From: Anas platyrhynchos
Lineage: Eukaryota > Chordata > Aves > Anseriformes > Anatidae
Direction of reading: 5' to 3'
Assembly: GCF_047663525.1 (NCBI RefSeq)
Contig: NC_092588.1
Span: 84,441,501 to 84,505,500 of the forward strand
DNA length: 64,000 bases
Positions within the stretch are counted from its first letter, which is position 1. The number at the start of each line of letters is the position of its first letter. This document shows, in pieces, positions 8,161 to 22,526 of this stretch. A model generated the notes under the pieces. It was given only the letters and a program-made list of their open reading frames with translations, had not been told where the DNA came from and ran no database searches. A program made the translations under genes and the position numbers.

Positions 8161-11100
8161 TCAGATCGCTTCAGTCGTTCTCGTAGCTCATATCCCTGGC
8201 TGATTCACGCGAACCCATCAGCAGCAACCAGAAGCGCTCCAGCTGCTGTGTCACTAGTTGAGCAACAGTCTGCAACTGGGAATCGCTGACTTTGTTCTGT
8301 GGCTCAGACAGGTGCCTTTCAGTTGCACCCTGGCCTGGACGTGTCCTCTTGCTGTGTCCCCACCTACATCGCAGTTCTGCTTAGAAGCAGCAGCAGGCTT
8401 TGGAAGATGTCCCACTCCTTCCATTTTCAGTGGTTTAGCTTGGCTAGCCGGGTGGTGTCTGTCAAGAGAAGACAACAAAGAGATTTGGGTTAGAAACAGC
8501 TAACTGAGTAGTTCCTTTCCACAAGGGCAAGGAATATTTACCCGTTCCTAATGGAGGCTGCAGTGTCAGAGATAACGACAGGTCCTTCCGAGAGCTTTGA
8601 AATATCCCTTGGGGATGCTGTGTCCAGAGGACCAGAGCAAACCTGTCTAAAGTACACCGTGGAATCACTCGGAATTACTTCCTAGCACAGAAGCATGTGT
8701 CCGATACGGCTTCGGCTGGTTTCAGTGTTCTTCTGCACCTCATACCTAAATTAAGATAAGAGGTCTCAATGCAGATGGACAGCTTGAGAAACAGAGAAAT
8801 CACTGATGTGCTTTGAGTACTTCTAAGGACTGAGAACTAAATAAAGCCAATGTTGTAACATTAAGGATTGGTTAGAAAAGTAAACGTTAAAAACAAGTAA
8901 AGGAGAAGAACAAGTACGCTTTCTTAAAGTATCTACTGTACTTAAAGGATCTTTAAGCAAGTAAATAAGTAATGAAATATATACGCAGAGAGAGAGAGAG
9001 AGAGAGAGATACAGAAACCTAAGAAACTGCTGCGCAGCTTAGCTTCTTGCTCTCTTTTCTAAAAGTCCTAGTGAATACAGCATCTGCGTGCGTTACAAGC
9101 ATTACCCTCAGTCCAGCACAGGTACACACAAGAGGACAGCCTGCAGGTTGCGGAGGCAAAGAAACTGCTCTGGCTGGATGTGAAGAGCCAAGACACAAGT
9201 TGCTGTCAGGGAAAAGATACACAGAGGGGATGGATGAAAAACACGGAGTGTGCTTCCGACCTTCACAACTTCTAAGCAAGCGGAGATGAGGTTGTGGAAG
9301 AACCAAATGAGCTGTTGATCTAGAAGCAGCCTGAAGACTGTCCTTAAGCAGGGCCTTGCATTCTTCATTTTTATAGCATTGCTTGCCTTCAAGTGCACGA
9401 TCATGATTTTATGAACTTTCTACCACTACAGAAATGCACCGGATTCTTTCACAAAACTTACGGGTGGTACTTGGAAATATTGGTCAGCATTCTCTATTTC
9501 CTTCGTCATCTCAATTCTCTTTTGGCCTGGGAAGCTTTTCAGAGCAGAGGAGAAGATCCGCTGTAATACGGAGTTTTGGATCCTGCAAAGGAAACGAAGA
9601 ATCCTACTGACAACTCTTTTCAACCTCACCTGCAACCATCACAGAAAAGAAGACCGAAAGAACACCGCTTTAGCATGGGAAGCATACATTTGAGCATAGG
9701 TGTCCTAGAGCTGAAGCCAGGTTAAGCAGGTTCCAAACAAGGTGAAGGAGCACACCCATAAAGCATTTCCATTAAGCTGTGCTTGCAAACAAATGGTTTA
9801 AAGACTTAGATTTTCTTACAAGTGAAGAATGAAAAAATAAAAAGAAAGAAAATTACCAGGACATCCAGTTTTCCTCTAGCTTGCTTTGCTTCTTTCCGAA
9901 TCTGAGTCTTGAGTGACAATCAGGGAGCAGCATTGTGCAGAAATGCCAAAGCCTCCCCAGCTTGTCGTACCTTCATCGACAAGGGCTTTGATACTGCTGC
10001 CTCCTCAGCACCATCAGCAATTTCCTAGGAAAGCTGGTGTCCACCAGGTCAAATAGGAATGGGAAATCCCTCTTGCCACAACTTCACACTCACACCAGAG
10101 TTGGCAGGACAGGCCGATGGACAGAGAAGTGTCTGTAAGAGTGTTAGAAAACAGGCTTTAGATTTCCGTCAACCCAGGAAAAATTACTTGCTCATCCCCT
10201 CAAACTGAACTCTCAGTAGAAGGAGGTGATCCCAAGCTGCATTCCTGACATCTATGCTGCAAAGTCATCCAATGGGACATGTTACTGTACCAGCCTGTTA
10301 CGAACAGGAACAGGAGTTTGAGGTTATGCTGTTTGAGTAGAATTAAGCTCAAAGAGTTAGTCCTTTGGTATGTTTTTTGTCTGCAAGTGTTTTCACTCTT
10401 TCCCAGACAATGTCTCCAGCAAGCTGGCTGCTTGCTTCATTTGTTCTGTTCTGTTCTGTTCTTTTTGATTCTGTTTTGTTTTGTTTTCTCAGCAAGGATT
10501 CTTAGAGAAATGAGATTAAAGTGATCATATTGTATGTCCGTCCCTCCCTCCCTCCCCTTCGCTTGTCCAGAGCTTTTACCTTGTCCACCAGCTTGAATGA
10601 ACTCGGTCATAGGCGCAGGTGTGTCCAAGCAATTCTGTTCCTAGAGATGTTGTGAAAACAGACAGCTAAGGAGTGGGGAGAGGACGTGCTGCTGTCTGCA
10701 GTGTGACCTCAGCGCTTACCAAACAGTAGGGAATACACAGAGAAGGGCGTTAGGAAAACTTCAAGCCCCAGACACATTTATGTGGAAACCATATTTCCCA
10801 AGATAACGCTGGACACAACTGCATAATCAAAATGGATTCATTTCTTGGTTCATCCAACTCCTAGGTTTTAGTGTTAAAAAGTTTCTGTCTTGGCTTAAAG
10901 CACTCTTCCAACCTCTATTTCCAGTTACTAGGATTTCCTGAAATAGCTCATCCCATTTTTTTCTTTGTACAATCTCCCAGCCTCTTTGTCTTCCTCTCCC
11001 CAAGAAACTTAGAGCTGCTCTCTTCCTACTTGGCAACTAGATATGGAGCTGTATCAGCCAGAAGGAAGTTTCCTTCACACCTTCCGCTTCTTACGGTATC

Positions 11101-12361
11101 TGGACCTTTACTCTTACTCGCCCTTCCTACATTAGCACAAAGAAAGCTGTCTGGGAGATCTGATGTCTTGTTTTCCAGAAGCTACCCTGAATCACCTTTA
11201 CGAGAGCTGTCCCACGCTGCGAGCACAAGTCTTGCAGTCTGGCCAGATATTTGCCTTCTAAGTCGATAATCAAACCTGTCAAGTTAAGAACACGTAACCA
11301 ATGGAGAGGAAATCCTTTTATTTTGCTCCGAATTCACTTTTTTTTTTTTTTTTTTTTTTTCCTAGACCAAGACTGAATCGTGGGAAACCAGCAAAACTCT
11401 GGTGAAAAATGAAATGAAAAATGTTAAGGTCAGGCAGCTTGCCCACTGCAATTGCTACCCTGAAAGCAGATGGAGTGCATCTTCATACCCCACAGCCTGA
11501 GACACTAGTCGACAGGCCAGCCCATGTGATGAAGTCCATTGCTGTCCTGAATTTTAACGTGACAGGGGGACTCTTAAGCCTCTTGTTTATGCTTTAGTAC
11601 TTGCGGTCTCTGGGAGGACCACAGCACACTCTTCTCTGTCTCCCCTTATTTGTTGATCGTCTGTAGGAAGAAGAGAACGTGCAGAGGCCCTCAGCCGTAC
11701 ATTGGGTCTGTTCTCACTCTGTGCAGCTCCATCATTGAGCAAAGTACCAACCTTGGTGCTTCTGTCAGGACTTGACACAAACTACAGAATAATAAAATGA
11801 AGCATTCACAACAAAACCGCATTGTTTTCCCCAGCCAAGCATCAAAACACTTACAGAAGGGCATGGTCCCTCTCTGTGCACCTCAAGGGGAGATCCACAA
11901 ATCCTCACGTGGTTTCATCACATCCAGCACCCTTCTCTGTCCCTCCCAGCTAAACGTGCGCAGAGGCAGCTGTTGCCAAAGTGCTGTGGTGACACAATTC
12001 AGTTCTGTTTCTGAAGTCATCACCGCAGGCGCCTCCCAGTGACGGCACAACACTCTCTGTTGCTAACGCGTATGTCTCAGAAACAGCTAGAGAAGTACCA
12101 CTGTGCCCAAACTGACTTGAATTAGAGTAGTTCAAACATTATTCCCTGCTCCCCTACATCTGTGGAAGGTGTGTGATCAAACTTTTCCTTGCGAAGGGAT
12201 TACAGACCAAAAGAGCTTGATTCTGAGACGTTGCCCGTCCTTGTAGAGCAGTTCACCTTTTATTTCCATGTCAGAAAAAAGAAGGTGAAATCAACAATTC
12301 TCTTCCTCCGAGCTGGGAATATGAAATAACCCCAATCATCCAGGAAGCCTTAATAAGGAAA

Positions 12362-13877
12362 CTATGCACTTCCTTGTTAAACATCTTGTTTCTTGGGAAA
12401 ACTTTTCCAGTCCTTTGCAACTGCGGTGGTCTGAATCGGCTGGGCAGCCGAGTTCCACCACGGCCGCTCTCTCACTCCCCCTCCTCAAAGGGAAAGGGGG
12501 AGAAAATACGATGCAAAGGGCTCAAGGGCTGAGATAAGGACGGGGAGATCACTCAACAACTATCGTGACGGGCAAAGCAGACTCAGCATAGGGAGACAGT
12601 AAGAGTGATTGCCTCCTACCAACAAACTAGACACGTGAGAAACAAAGGAAAGAAACCCAAAACATCTTCTCCCCATCTGCCCTCTTCCACCTCCTCCTCC
12701 TGAGCAGCGCAGGGAAACAGGGGACTGAGGGCTGCGGTCAGTCCCTGATGCTTTGTCCCCGCCGCTCCTTCTCGCTCCCTCCCTGCCCCTGCTCCCCGTG
12801 GGGTCCCTCCCACGGGATGCCGTCCTTCCCCAGCTGATCCCACACGGGCTGCCCACAGGCAGCAGCTCCTCAAGCACTGCTCCCACACGGCTCCGTCCCA
12901 CGGGCTCCATCCATCCATCCATCCATCCATCCATCCCCCAGGAGCAAACTGCTCCAGCACGGGTCCCCCACGGCTGGGCGGCAGCTCCCCCCAGACCCCC
13001 TGCTCCTGCGGGGGCTCCTCTCCACGAGGGGGCTGCAGCTGCGGCCCGGGGCCTGCTCCTGCGGGGGCTCTCTGTGGGCCGCAGCCGCCTCCAGGCCACA
13101 TCCACCTGCTCCACCGGGGGCTCCTCCACCCACGGGGGGGCTGCAGCGTGGAGATCTGCTCCATGGGCTGCAGGGGGACAGCCTGCTCCACCAGGGGCCT
13201 CTCCCTGCACAGCCCGCAGGGGAACTGCTGCTGCCTGCCTGCAGCGACCCTGCCCTCCTGCTGCACTCACCTGGGGGGGCTGCAGGGCTGCTTCTCCTCT
13301 CTTTCTCCCTCCCTGTGAAACAGCTTCTTGTTGTTATTTATTTTCTCCTTTCTTCAATATGCTCTCCCAGAGGAGCAAGCGACATCGTTTCTTGGCTTGG
13401 CTCTGGCCAGCAGTGGAGCTGTTATCTAACGTGGGGCAGCTTCTAGATTCTCCTCACGGAAGCCACCCCTATGGCCCCCTGCTACCAAAACCTGGCCACG
13501 TAAACCCACCAGAGCAACTCTTCCGGTGAAGAAATTTTTCGTAATAACCAACCAGAACCTCCCCTGGTACAACTTCAGGGGTTTTGTTCTTCTCACTTGG
13601 GGCTTGGGAGAAGAGAACGATCCCCACCTCTCTGGAGCCTCCTTTCAGCTTCCTGTAGAGCACAGGAAGGGCTCCCCTGAGCCTCCTTTTCTCCACGCTG
13701 AACAACCCCAGCTCCCTCAGCCGCTCCTCACCAGACTTGTTCTCTAAACCCTTCACAAGCTTCAGAGCCCTTCTCCGCACACGCTCCAGCACCTCGAGCT
13801 CTTCGCTGAACACAGTGCTCGAGGTGCGGCCTCAGCAGAGCCGAGCACAGAGGGACAACCGCTTCCCTAGTCCTGAC
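12362..13877 (-). mobile_element. CR1 fragment with nested LTR (unit B)
   Basis: Colinear copy of the unit A arrangement. The LTR occupies 12422-13513, with GCAAC on both sides. Confidence 0.87.
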
Positions 13878-14602
13878 GGCCACTCTATGTCTGATACAAG
13901 CCAGCTGTAGAGATATTGATATACATATATATGCAGCACTAGTACATGTTCCTTGGAAAACCGGTCCAACTCTCTTCAAACCCCGTACATTGATGGTTTC
14001 CTCTAACTTGCACTGACGCTTCAGCTGGATCCTCTAAATCCCATGTTACTGCTTCTGCTTCCTAAGCAGGTGACAGAAACTCCTAAGCGGAGAGCAGAGG
14101 AGTTGTAGTTCTGTATCCAGGAAATATTTGGAAGTTTGGAAGATGCTTCCCTTGCTCAGCTGCCATCCCTATGTTAATCAATCACCCGATCTTTTGCCTT
14201 CCAGCAAAAGTCTTGATGCAGTTCTTAAGGAAAGTTCTTTCTGAAAATCCTCAGCCACCTCTGTGCACGCCAAACCTTTCCTGGCACTGTGCAATGCGCG
14301 GATGGCAGCGATAAATCAGGTCGTGGAATGAATGGCAACGCGTGGGGAGGGACTTTTCAGGTGGCTTCGCGCTGTTTCGCAGGTCCCTGAATTAGAGGTA
14401 ATGAGGAAACAAGCGGTAGAAACAAAACCTTGAGGGAGGCTGAGATCAAGAATTGGCTACAGTGTTCAAGAGGACCTTTGGGCAGTGGGCAATTGCTGGC
14501 TGGCTCCAGGCGCGTGTCTGAGGGTCTCTGACCAACTGGGATTTGGGTGCGTGGACAGCACATGGGGCTACGGGGAGAGGACATGTAGGAGTGAAAAAGG
14601 GC

Positions 14603-14645
14603 AATAAACGCCTCCTGTTCAAGAGCCATCAGGAGTGTGTGTCTT
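14603..14645 (+). terminator. Predicted polyadenylation site (unit B)
   Basis: Same AATAAA plus GT-rich arrangement as in unit A. Confidence 0.5.
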
Positions 14646-14720
14646 GCGTCCCTTCAGCAACACAAAGATTTGGCTCCAGATCCAAAATGTCATGTATTTG
14701 GCAATTTTATTTACAGTAGC

Positions 14721-15958
14721 ACTCCCAACCCCTCCCATCCCCTCTTTTCCCTTCCCTCCACTCCCCTCCCCTATGCTCCCTGTCCCTACACTCCCCTACA
14801 CTCCCCTCCCCTATACTACCCTACACACCCCTACACTCCCCTACACACCCCTACAATCCACTCCCCTATACTACACTACAAACCCCTACACTCCCCTCCC
14901 CTATACTACCCTACACACCCCTACACTCCCCTCCTCTATCCTACCCTACACACCCCTACACTCCCCTCCCCTACACACCCCCACACACCCCTACACTCCA
15001 ATCCCCTATACTACCCTACACACCCCTACACTCCCCTACACTCCCCTCCCCTATACTACCCTACACACCCCTACACTCCCCTCCCCTATACTACCCTACA
15101 CACCCCTACACTCCCCTCACCTACACACCCCTACACTCCCCTCCCCTACACACCCCCACACACCCCTACACTCCCCTACACTCCCCTCCCCTATCCTACC
15201 CTACACACCCCTACACTCCCCTCCCCTATACTACCCTACACACCCCTACACTCCCCTCCCCTATACTACCCTACACACCCCTACACTCCCCTCCCCTATA
15301 CTACCCTACACACCCCTACACTCCCCTACACTCCCCTCCCCTATACTACCCTACACACCCCTACACTCCCCTCCCCTACACACCCCCACACACCACTACA
15401 CTCCCCTATAATCCCCTCCCCTATACTTCCCTACACTCCCCTTCGCTACACTACCCTACATTACCCTATGCTCCCCTCCCCTATGCTCCCCTATGCTCCC
15501 CTCCCCTATCCTATCCTACACTCCCCTAAACTCCACTCCCCTACACTACCCTATACTCTCCTACGCTCCCCTCCCCTCTACTATGCTACACTACGCTATG
15601 CTACACTACGCTATGCTACACTACGCTATGCTACACTACGCTATGCTACACTACGCTATGCTACCCTCCCCTACCTCCTCTACACTGTCTTCCCTTCCCC
15701 TCCCTCCCCTCCCTCCCCTCCCCTCCCCTCCCCTCCTCTTCAATCCCCTCCCTCCCCTCCCTCCAATCGCATCGCATCGCATCGCATCGCATCGCCTCCC
15801 CTCCCCGCCCCTCCCCTTCCCTGCCCTCCCCTGCCCTCCCTTCCCTTTCCCTTTTCTTTCCCTTCCCCTCCCCTCCCCTCCCCTCCCCTCCCCTCCCCTC
15901 CCCTCCCCTCTCTTCCTTTTATTCCCTCCCCTTCCCTCCCCTCTTGTCTTCTTTCTTT
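14721..15958 (+). repeat. Compound pyrimidine minisatellite (unit B, 1238 bp)
   Basis: Same architecture with fewer 35-bp copies and an expanded 15-bp array (about five copies near 15590-15665). It has a CATCG run near 15766-15795. Confidence 0.95.
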
Positions 15959-15967
15959 CAGGTAAGT
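15959..15967 (+). other. Recursive-splice-like site, B/C junction
   Basis: CAG/GTAAGT with the junction at 15961/15962, identical to the other units. Confidence 0.5.
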
Positions 15968-18900
15968 TCAGATCGCTTCAGTCGTTCTCGTAGCTCATAT
16001 CCCTGGCTGATTCACGCGAACCCATCAGCAGCAACCAGAAGCGCTCCAGCTGCTGTGTCACTAGTTGAGCAACAGTCTGCAACTGGGAATCGCTGACTTT
16101 GTTCTGTGGCTCAGACAGGTGCCTTTCAGTTGCACCCTGGCCTGGACGTGTCCTCTTGCTGTGTCCCCACCTACATCGCAGTTCTGCTTAGAAGCAGCAG
16201 CAGGCTTTGGAAGATGTCCCACTCCTTCCATTTTCAGTGGTTTAGCTTGGCTAGCCGGGTGGTGTCTGTCAAGAGAAGACAACAAAGAGATTTGGGTTAG
16301 AAACAGCTAACTGAGTAGTTCCTTTCCACAAGGGCAAGGAATATTTACCCGTTCCTAATGGAGGCTGCAGTGTCAGAGATAACGACAGGTCCTTCCGAGA
16401 GCTTTGAAATATCCCTTGGGGATGCTGTGTCCAGAGGACCAGAGCAAACCTGTCTAAAGTACACCGTGGAATCACTCGGAATTACTTCCTAGCACAGAAG
16501 CATGTGTCCGATACGGCTTCGGCTGGTTTCAGTGTTCTTCTGCACCTCATACCTAAATTAAGATAAGAGGTCTCAATGCAGATGGACAGCTTGAGAAACA
16601 GAGAAATCACTGATGTGCTTTGAGTACTTCTAAGGACTGAGAACTAAATAAAGCCAATGTTGTAACATTAAGGATTGGTTAGAAAAGTAAACGTTAAAAA
16701 CAAGTAAAGGAGAAGAACAAGTACGCTTTCTTAAAGTATCTACTGTACTTAAAGGATCTTTAAGCAAGTAAATAAGTAATGAAATATATACGCAGAGAGA
16801 GAGAGAGAGAGAGAGATACAGAAACCTAAGAAACTGCTGCGCAGCTTAGCTTCTTGCTCTCTTTTCTAAAAGTCCTAGTGAATACAGCATCTGCGTGCGT
16901 TACAAGCATTACCCTCAGTCCAGCACAGGTACACACGAGAGGACAGCCTGCAGGTTGCGGAGGCAAAGAAACTGCTCTGGCTGGATGTGAAGAGCCAAGA
17001 CACAAGTTGCTGTCAGGGAAAAGATACACAGAGGGGATGGATGAAAAACACGGAGTGTGCTTCCGACCTTCACAACTTCTAAGCAAGCGGAGATGAGGTT
17101 GTGGAAGAACCAAATGAGCTGTTGATCTAGAAGCAGCCTGAAGACTGTCCTTAAGCAGGGCCTTGCATTCTTCATTTTTATAGCATTGCTTGCCTTCAAG
17201 TGCACGATCATGATTTTATGAACTTTCTACCACTACAGAAATGCACCGGATTCTTTCACAAAACTTACGGGTGGTACTTGGAAATATTGGTCAGCATTCT
17301 CTATTTCCTTCGTCATCTCAATTCTCTTTTGGCCTGGGAAGCTTTTCAGAGCAGAGGAGAAGATCCGCTGTAATACGGAGTTTTGGATCCTGCAAAGGAA
17401 ACGAAGAATCCTACTGACAACTCTTTTCAACCTCACCTGCAACCATCACAGAAAAGAAGACCGAAAGAACACCGCTTTAGCATGGGAAGCATACATTTGA
17501 GCATAGGTGTCCTAGAGCTGAAGCCAGGTTAAGCAGGTTCCAAACAAGGTGAAGGAGCACACCCATAAAGCATTTCCATTAAGCTGTGCTTGCAAACAAA
17601 TGGTTTAAAGACTTAGATTTTCTTACAAGTGAAGAATGAAAAAATAAAAAGAAAGAAAATTACCAGGACATCCAGTTTTCCTCTAGCTTGCTTTGCTTCT
17701 TTCCGAATCTGAGTCTTGAGTGACAATCAGGGAGCAGCATTGTGCAGAAATGCCAAAGCCTCCCCAGCTTGTCGTACCTTCATCGACAAGGGCTTTGATA
17801 CTGCTGCCTCCTCAGCACCATCAGCAATTTCCTAGGAAAGCTGGTGTCCACCAGGTCAAATAGGAATGGGAAATCCCTCTTGCCACAACTTCACACTCAC
17901 ACCAGAGTTGGCAGGACAGGCCGATGGACAGAGAAGTGTCTGTAAGAGTGTTAGAAAACAGGCTTTAGATTTCCGTCAACCCAGGAAAAATTACTTGCTC
18001 ATCCCCTCAAACTGAACTCTCAGTAGAAGGAGGTGATCCCAAGCTGCATTCCTGACATCTATGCTGCAAAGTCATCCAGTGGGACATGTTACTGTACCAG
18101 CCTGTTACGAACAGGAACAGGAGTTTGAGGTTATGCTGTTTGAGTAGAATTAAGCTCAAAGAGTTAGTCCTTTGGTATGTTTTTTGTCTGCAAGTGTTTT
18201 CACTGTTTCCCAGACAATGTCTCCAGCAAGCTGGCTGCTTGCTTCATTTGTTCTGTTCTGTTCTGTTCTTTTTGATTCTGTTTTGTTTTGTTTTCTCAGC
18301 AAGGATTCTTAGAGAAATGAGATTAAAGTGATCATATTGTATGTCCGTCCCTCCCTCCCTCCCCTTCGCTTGTCCAGAGCTTTTACCTTGTCCACCAGCT
18401 TGAATGAACTCGGTCATAGGCGCAGGTGTGTCCAAGCAATTCTGTTCCTAGAGATGTTGTGAAAACAGACAGCTAAGGAGTGGGGAGAGGACGTGCTGCT
18501 GTCTGCAGTGTGACCTCAGCGCTTACCAAACAGTAGGGAATACACAGAGAAGGGCGTTAGGAAAACTTCAAGCCCCAGACACATTTATGTGGAAACCATA
18601 TTTCCCAAGATAACGCTGGACACAACTGCATAATCAAAATGGATTCATTTCTTGGTTCATCCAACTCCTAGGTTTTAGTTTTAAAAAGTTTCTGTCTTGG
18701 CTTAAAGCACTCTTCCAATCTCTATTTCCAGTTACTAGGATTTCCTGAAATAGCTCATCCCATTTTTTTCTTTGTACAATCTCCCAGCCTCTTTGTTTTC
18801 CTCTCCCCAAGAAACTTAGAGCTGCTCTCTTCCTACTTGGCAACTAGATATGGAGCTGTATCAGCCAGAAGGAAGTTTCCTTCACACCTTCCGCTTCTTA

Positions 18901-20167
18901 CGGTATCTGGACCTTTACTCTTACTCGCCCTTCCTACATTAGCACAAAGAAAGCTGTCTGGGAGATCTGATGTCTTGTTTTCCAGAAGCTACCCTGAATC
19001 ACCTTTACGAGAGCTGTCCCACGCTGCGAGCACAAGTCTTGCAGTCTGGCCAGATATTTGCCTTCTAAGTCGATAATCAAACCTGTCAAGTTAAGAACAC
19101 GTAACCAATGGAGAGGAAATCCTTTTATTTTGCTCCGAATTCACTTTTTTTTTTTTTTTTTTTTTTCCTAGACCAAGACTGAATCGTGGGAAACCAGCAA
19201 AACTCTGGTGAAAAATGAAATGAAAAATGTTAAGGTCAGGCAGCTTGCCCACTGCAATTGCTACCCTGAAAGCAGATGGAGTGCATCTTCATACCCCACA
19301 GCCTGAGACACTAGTCGACAGGCCAGCCCATGTGATGAAGTCCATTGCTGTCCTGAATTTTAACGTGACAGGGGGACTCTTAAGCCTCTTGTTTATGCTT
19401 TAGTACTTGCGGTCTCTGGGAGGACCACAGCACACTCTTCTCTGTCTCCCCTTATTTGTTGATCGTCTGTAGGAAGAAGAGAACGTGCAGAGGCCCTCAG
19501 CCGTACATTGGGTCTGTTCTCACTCTGTGCAGCTCCATCATTGAGCAAAGTACCAACCTTGGTGCTTCTGTCAGGACTTGACACAAACTACAGAATACTA
19601 AAATGAAGCATTCACAACAAAACCGCATTGTTTTCCCCAGCCAAGCATCAAAACACTTACAGAAGGGCATGGTCCCTCTCTGTGCACCTCAAGGGGAGAT
19701 CCACAAATCCTCACGTGGTTTCATCACATCCAGCACCCTTCTCTGTCCCTCCCAGCTAAACGTGCGCAGAGGCAGCTGTTGCCAAAGTGCTGTGGTGACA
19801 CAATTCAGTTCTGTTTCTGAAGTCATCACCGCAGGCGCCTCCCAGTGACGGCACAACACTCTCTGTTGCTAACGCGTATGTCTCAGAAACAGCTAGAGAA
19901 GTACCACTGTGCCCAAACTGACTTGAATTAGAGTAGTTCAAACATTATTCCCTGCTCCCCTACATCTGTGGAAGGTGTGTGATCAAACTTTTCCTTGCGA
20001 AGGGATTACAGACCAAAAGAGCTTGATTCTGAGACGTTGCCCGTCCTTGTAGAGCAGTTCACCTTTTATTTCCATGTCAGAAAAAAGAAGGTGAAATCAA
20101 CAATTCTCTTCCTCCGAGCTGGGAATATGAAATAACCCCAATCATCCAGGAAGCCTTAATAAGGAAA

Positions 20168-21683
20168 CTATGCACTTCCTTGTTAAACATCTTGTTTCTT
20201 GGGAAAACTTTTCCAGTCCTTTGCAACTGCGGTGGTCTGAATCGGCTGGGCAGCCGAGTTCCAGCACGGCCGCTCTCTCCCTCCCCCTCCTCCAAGGGAA
20301 AGGGGGAGAAAATACGATGCAAAGGGCTCAAGGGCTGAGATAAGGACGGGGAGATCACTCAACAACTATCGTGACGGGCAAAGCAGACTCAGCATAGGGA
20401 GACAGTAAGAGTGATTGCCTCCTACCAACAAACTAGACACGTGAGAAACAAAGGAAAGAAACCCAAAACATCTTCTCCCCATCTGCCCTCTTCCACCTCC
20501 TCCTCCTGAGCAGCGCAGGGAAACAGGGGACTGAGGGCTGCGGTCAGTCCCTGATGCTTTGTCCCCGCCGCTCCTTCTCGCTCCCTCCCTGCCCCTGCTC
20601 CCCGTGGGGTCCCTCCCACGGGATGCCGTCCTTCCCCAGCTGATCCCACACGGGCTGCCCACAGGCAGCAGCTCCTCAAGCACTGCTCCCACACGGCTCC
20701 GTCCCACGGGCTCCATCCATCCATCCATCCATCCATCCATCCCCCAGGAGCAAACTGCTCCAGCACGGGTCCCCCACGGCTGGGCGGCAGCTCCCCCCAG
20801 ACCCCCTGCTCCTGCGGGGGCTCCTCTCCACGAGGGGGCTGCAGCTGCGGCCCGGGGCCTGCTCCTGCGGGGGCTCTCTGTGGGCCGCAGCCGCCTCCAG
20901 GCCACATCCACCTGCTCCACCGGGGGCTCCTCCACCCACGGGGGGGCTGCAGCGTGGAGATCTGCTCCATGGGCTGCAGGGGGACAGCCTGCTCCACCAG
21001 GGGCCTCTCCCTGCACAGCCCGCAGGGGAACTGCTGCTGCCTGCCTGCAGCGACCCTGCCCTCCTGCTGCACTCACCTGGGGGGGCTGCAGGGCTGCTTC
21101 TCCTCTCTTTCTCCCTCCCTGTGAAACAGCTTCTTGTTGTTATTTATTTTCTCCTTTCTTCAATATGCTCTCCCAGAGGAGCAAGCGACATCGTTTCTTG
21201 GCTTGGCTCTGGCCAGCAGTGGAGCTGTTATCTAACGTGGGGCAGCTTCTAGATTCTCCTCACGGAAGCCACCCCTATGGCCCCCTGCTACCAAAACCTG
21301 GCCACGTAAACCCACCAGAGCAACTCTTCCGGTGAAGAAATTTTTCGTAATAACCAACCAGAACCTCCCCTGGTACAACTTCAGGGGTTTTGTTCTTCTC
21401 ACTTGGGGCTTGGGAGAAGAGAACGATCCCCACCTCTCTGGAGCCTCCTTTCAGCTTCCTGTAGAGCACAGGAAGGGCTCCCCTGAGCCTCCTTTTCTCC
21501 ACGCTGAACAACCCCAGCTCCCTCAGCCGCTCCTCACCAGACTTGTTCTCTAAACCCTTCACAAGCTTCAGAGCCCTTCTCCGCACACGCTCCAGCACCT
21601 CGAGCTCTTCGCTGAACACAGTGCTCGAGGTGCGGCCTCAGCAGAGCCGAGCACAGAGGGACAACCGCTTCCCTAGTCCTGAC
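20168..21683 (-). mobile_element. CR1 fragment with nested LTR (unit C)
   Basis: Colinear copy; the LTR is at 20228-21319, again 1092 bp with GCAAC duplications. Confidence 0.87.
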
Positions 21684-22408
21684 GGCCACTCTATGTCTGA
21701 TACAAGCCAGCTGTAGAGATATTGATATACATATATATGCAGCACTAGTACATGTTCCTTGGAAAACCGGTCCAACTCTCTTCAAACCCCGTACATTGAT
21801 GGTTTCCTCTAACTTGCACTGACGCTTCAGCTGGATCCTCTAAATCCCATTTTACTGCTTCTGCTTCCTAAGCAGGTGACAGAAACTCCTAAGCGGAGAG
21901 CAGAGGAGTTGTAGTTCTGTATCCAGGAAATATTTGGAAGTTTGGAAGATGCTTCCCTTGCTCAGCTGCCATCCCTATGTTAATCAATCACCCGATCTTT
22001 TGCCTTCCAGCAAAAGTCTTGATGCAGTTCTTAAGGAAAGTTCTTTCTGAAAATCCTCAGCCACCTCTGTGCACGCCAAACCTTTCCTGGCACTGTGCAA
22101 TGCGCGGATGGCAGCGATAAATCAGGTCGTGGAATGAATGGCAACGCGTGGGGAGGGACTTTTCAGGTGGCTTCGCGCTGTTTCGCAGGTCCCTGAATTA
22201 GAGGTAATGAGGAAACAAGCGGTAGAAACAAAACCTTGAGGGAGGCTGAGATCAAGAATTGGCTACAGTGTTCAAGAGGACCTTTGGGCAGTGGGCAATT
22301 GCTGGCTGGCTCCAGGCGCGTGTCTGAGGGTCTCTGACCAACTGGGATTTGGGTGCGTGGACAGCACATGGGGCTACGGGGAGAGGACATGTAGGAGTGA
22401 AAAAGGGC

Positions 22409-22451
22409 AATAAACGCCTCCTGTTCAAGAGCCATCAGGAGTGTGTGTCTT
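22409..22451 (+). terminator. Predicted polyadenylation site (unit C)
   Basis: Same AATAAA plus GT-rich arrangement as in unit A. Confidence 0.5.
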
Positions 22452-22526
22452 GCGTCCCTTCAGCAACACAAAGATTTGGCTCCAGATCCAAAATGTCATG
22501 TATTTGGCAATTTTATTTACAGTAGC

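Larger units (their letters stand above)
8155..15961. repeat. Macrosatellite unit B (7807 bp)
   Basis: Complete unit with the layout of A. The pyrimidine tract is short overall (14721-15958) but carries an expanded 15-bp minisatellite around 15590-15665, a state shared with unit E. At the sites matching A-671, 1725, 2367, 4551 and 6138 it has C, C, A, C and G. A 23-T run lies at 11338-11360, against 21 T in A. Confidence 0.95.
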